A stretch of 64,000 bases of DNA from Ignavibacteriales bacterium. GTDB lineage: Bacteria > Bacteroidota > Ignavibacteria > Ignavibacteriales > Ignavibacteriaceae. Under the pieces are notes generated by a model. It saw nothing but the letters and a program-made list of their open reading frames with translations. It was not told the origin of the DNA and searched no databases. Position 1 is the stretch's first letter; the number at the start of each line of letters is the position of its first letter. The stretch is from NCBI GenBank assembly GCA_016700155.1, contig CP065001.1, positions 3,162,001 through 3,226,000 on the forward strand. Reading direction: 5' to 3'. Both the position numbers and the translations under genes were made by a program. This document shows positions 63,601-64,000 of the stretch, one piece after another.

Positions 63601-63988
63601 CATTCTTTTTTGCAACGATTACAACTTCTTCACTTTCAATATATCCCGAAGTCATTTTTATTTCTAATGATGTAACCCTGTCCGCTGAAACAACAACACC
63701 TTCGATTATATTCTTTTTATACCCGATCATTGAAGCTTGAAGCGTGTACGTTCCTACAGGAACATTAATGATTATAAACTTTCCGCTAAGGTCAGTAGCC
63801 GCACCGAGATGCGTATCGACAAGTATCACATTCGCGCCTAATAATTCTTCGCCTGTTTCTGCATCTGTTATTTTGCCTTCAATCTTGCTTCTGTTCTGAC
63901 TGAATATCAGTGTTGAAAAAAGCAGTAACCCTGTAAATATTTTAATTGATGTTAATGTCATTGAATGAAAAGTAGTTTTTCTTTTCAT
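60647..63988 (-). CDS. TonB-dependent receptor with carboxypeptidase-regulatory-like N-terminal domain
   Basis: A 1113-aa outer-membrane transporter. After the signal peptide there is a CarboxypepD_reg-like domain (about 33-115, KIEGKITDAETGEELLGANV), a plug domain (about 125-240, with LERQPGVSSERGFLEIRGGSADQTG), and a 22-strand barrel ending GLRIDF. I chose the ATG at 63988 because GGAG (complement of 63995-63998) lies six bases before it, so the gene appears complete. There is no SusD-like gene next to it. Uptake of pectin oligomers is inferred from position. Confidence 0.9.
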   Translation of the reverse strand: MKRKTTFHSMTLTSIKIFTGLLLFSTLIFSQNRSKIEGKITDAETGEELLGANVILVDTHLGAATDLSGKFIIINVPVGTYTLQASMIGYKKNIIEGVVVSADRVTSLEIKMTSGYIESEEVVIVAKKNELHNEVSNTQLVVTNDQIINSAGIRDINSFLERQPGVSSERGFLEIRGGSADQTGSFIDGMSYNNAAVGNAETSVPLSSIDQVSVLSGGFNAEYGNFRSGLLNVTTKTGNKNKYHGTISIQRNIEHLKRFGPKLSDPYGPALRPFLDPTVAFVGTQTAWADNDYLRQQYDNFDGWIQQADIFNQGRPLNQQATPLDYYLLAAWMHMAIPDYEALSALGYEVSEEHKRLFEEHVRGEEGIDYNVDLGFGGPLPFLSSEFGDATFYLSHLTREDYYVFPFAKKSQQNYVTRATLKTNPLKTLTVRLDGLVKRQLGLSPLKPAFGDVPDAGREGGFMRIDNTKDISGISSLDGGTNYWFDVPIFPLLDQTTKMGAININHMLNEKTFWEFKLNYSSIKDHSPTGDNRDNTVLTHFGPFPVSEMPYGKLQFSNNNRLTLITGNDTISYLYPGYDALPGVNKRFRSKEGDLYTNVHIQQVGLKFDIVSQLGDHNYLKSGIEYNYIDLDHKMWLKWNRTGPYNSYEFNYHRFPSQTGFYIQDQISYEGIIANIGTRLDYYYGGGGKWPTGDNFSDAFTSAFGGAPPGPGEAADSFYAILASGRSIIWEKWEEYDRQNPGFLEPVKNHLVISPRLGLSFPVTAESKFYFNYGHFRSNPPYASMFLFTYRYDKNGIYEMSNPNLEPPKTIQYELGVEYKMFENVILKLSGYYKDVSGQHGEVSYQRNTDGALIYDRWDNNEYKDIQGLELTFTKNDYSWITGWINFNYMREKEGLSGISAIYKNSFDDERTALYSNNQQKFLPRPILNTNVTLKSPDELFSSEWLNHITSNWRATLFFEWKAGEYFTFNPLDKDFISNNLQWPDYFMLDFRVAKTFSFLGLNTTFFLDINNVLNMKVSLLNRGYAFRRNSVDTGNFIEWADTKNYLASLRLPMYDSPEFDNLRAQNPGYYIPGDDKVGDLRSDEKPHINDPDLSYFLFGQPRDIWFGLRIDF

Positions 63989-64000
63989 CTGAAGCTCCAC

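Noticed and set aside
1..64000. CRISPR arrays, insertion sequences, prophage or integrase genes
   Set aside because: I looked for regularly spaced short repeats and transposase or integrase proteins and saw none; the repeats in the surface proteins are coding-domain repeats.

Overview
The window is AT-rich DNA from a member of the Bacteroidota/Chlorobiota/Ignavibacteriota group, most likely an Ignavibacteriales-type bacterium. This rests on several large secreted proteins ending in the type IX secretion (T9SS) C-terminal sorting domain (the NYPNPFNP motif, then a beta-sandwich ending KKM(L/I)(L/F)LK), on PorV/PorQ-type outer-membrane proteins, on a carboxypeptidase-regulatory-domain TonB-dependent receptor, and on the weak or absent Shine-Dalgarno sequences at many starts. 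The assignment is an inference from gene families, not from a marker gene.

Layout. Positions 1-1000: the start of an M20-type metallopeptidase that runs off the left edge, and a small secreted protein. Positions 1059-8707: a tightly overlapping operon for a tripartite efflux pump (TetR regulator, membrane-fusion lipoprotein, two separate ABC ATPases, TolC-like outer-membrane protein, two ABC-2 permeases) ending in a thioesterase. Four copies of an 8-bp half-site sit upstream of the TetR gene. Positions 8800-14000: phosphoglycerate mutase, a PorV/PorQ-like protein, a stand-alone receiver protein, a TlpA-like thioredoxin and a GH13 glycosidase. Positions 14456-17564: three unnamed genes that look like a trans-envelope ion-driven motor (GldL/GldM-like pair) with an outer-membrane protein. 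Positions 17570-24600: housekeeping and small genes, a tRNA-Ser(UGA), and a NarX/NarL-like two-component system whose likely operator (ATACGTA-type palindromes) occurs before two operons.

Positions 24661-63988 form one uninterrupted minus-strand pectin utilisation locus of about 39 kb. In transcription order it holds a TonB-dependent receptor, a 721-aa secreted protein and a PorV-like protein; four large cell-surface proteins with T9SS sorting domains, one carrying a PL1 pectate lyase and a CBM35-like domain; a pectin methylesterase, a GH105 unsaturated galacturonyl hydrolase, a LacI regulator, a rhamnogalacturonan acetylesterase and a DUF4861 lipoprotein; then the uronate catabolic enzymes UxaC, UxaE, KDPG aldolase, a fructuronate reductase-like SDR, a KDG-type kinase, a HAD phosphatase, a LarA-type nickel-pincer epimerase, 6-phosphogluconate dehydrogenase, KduI, an ExuT-like transporter and KduD.

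How the genes work together. Pectin would be demethylated and cleaved at the cell surface, oligomers imported through the receptor, and unsaturated ends removed by GH105. The unsaturated product goes through KduI and KduD to KDG, then through the kinase and aldolase to pyruvate and glyceraldehyde-3-phosphate. Galacturonate goes through UxaC, UxaE and the SDR to mannonate. No mannonate dehydratase is present here. Instead the operon has a LarA homologue with every nickel-pincer residue at the expected spacing, next to 6-phosphogluconate dehydrogenase. This suggests a branch mannonate -> gluconate -> 6-phosphogluconate -> pentose phosphate, which is the most interesting hypothesis in the window.
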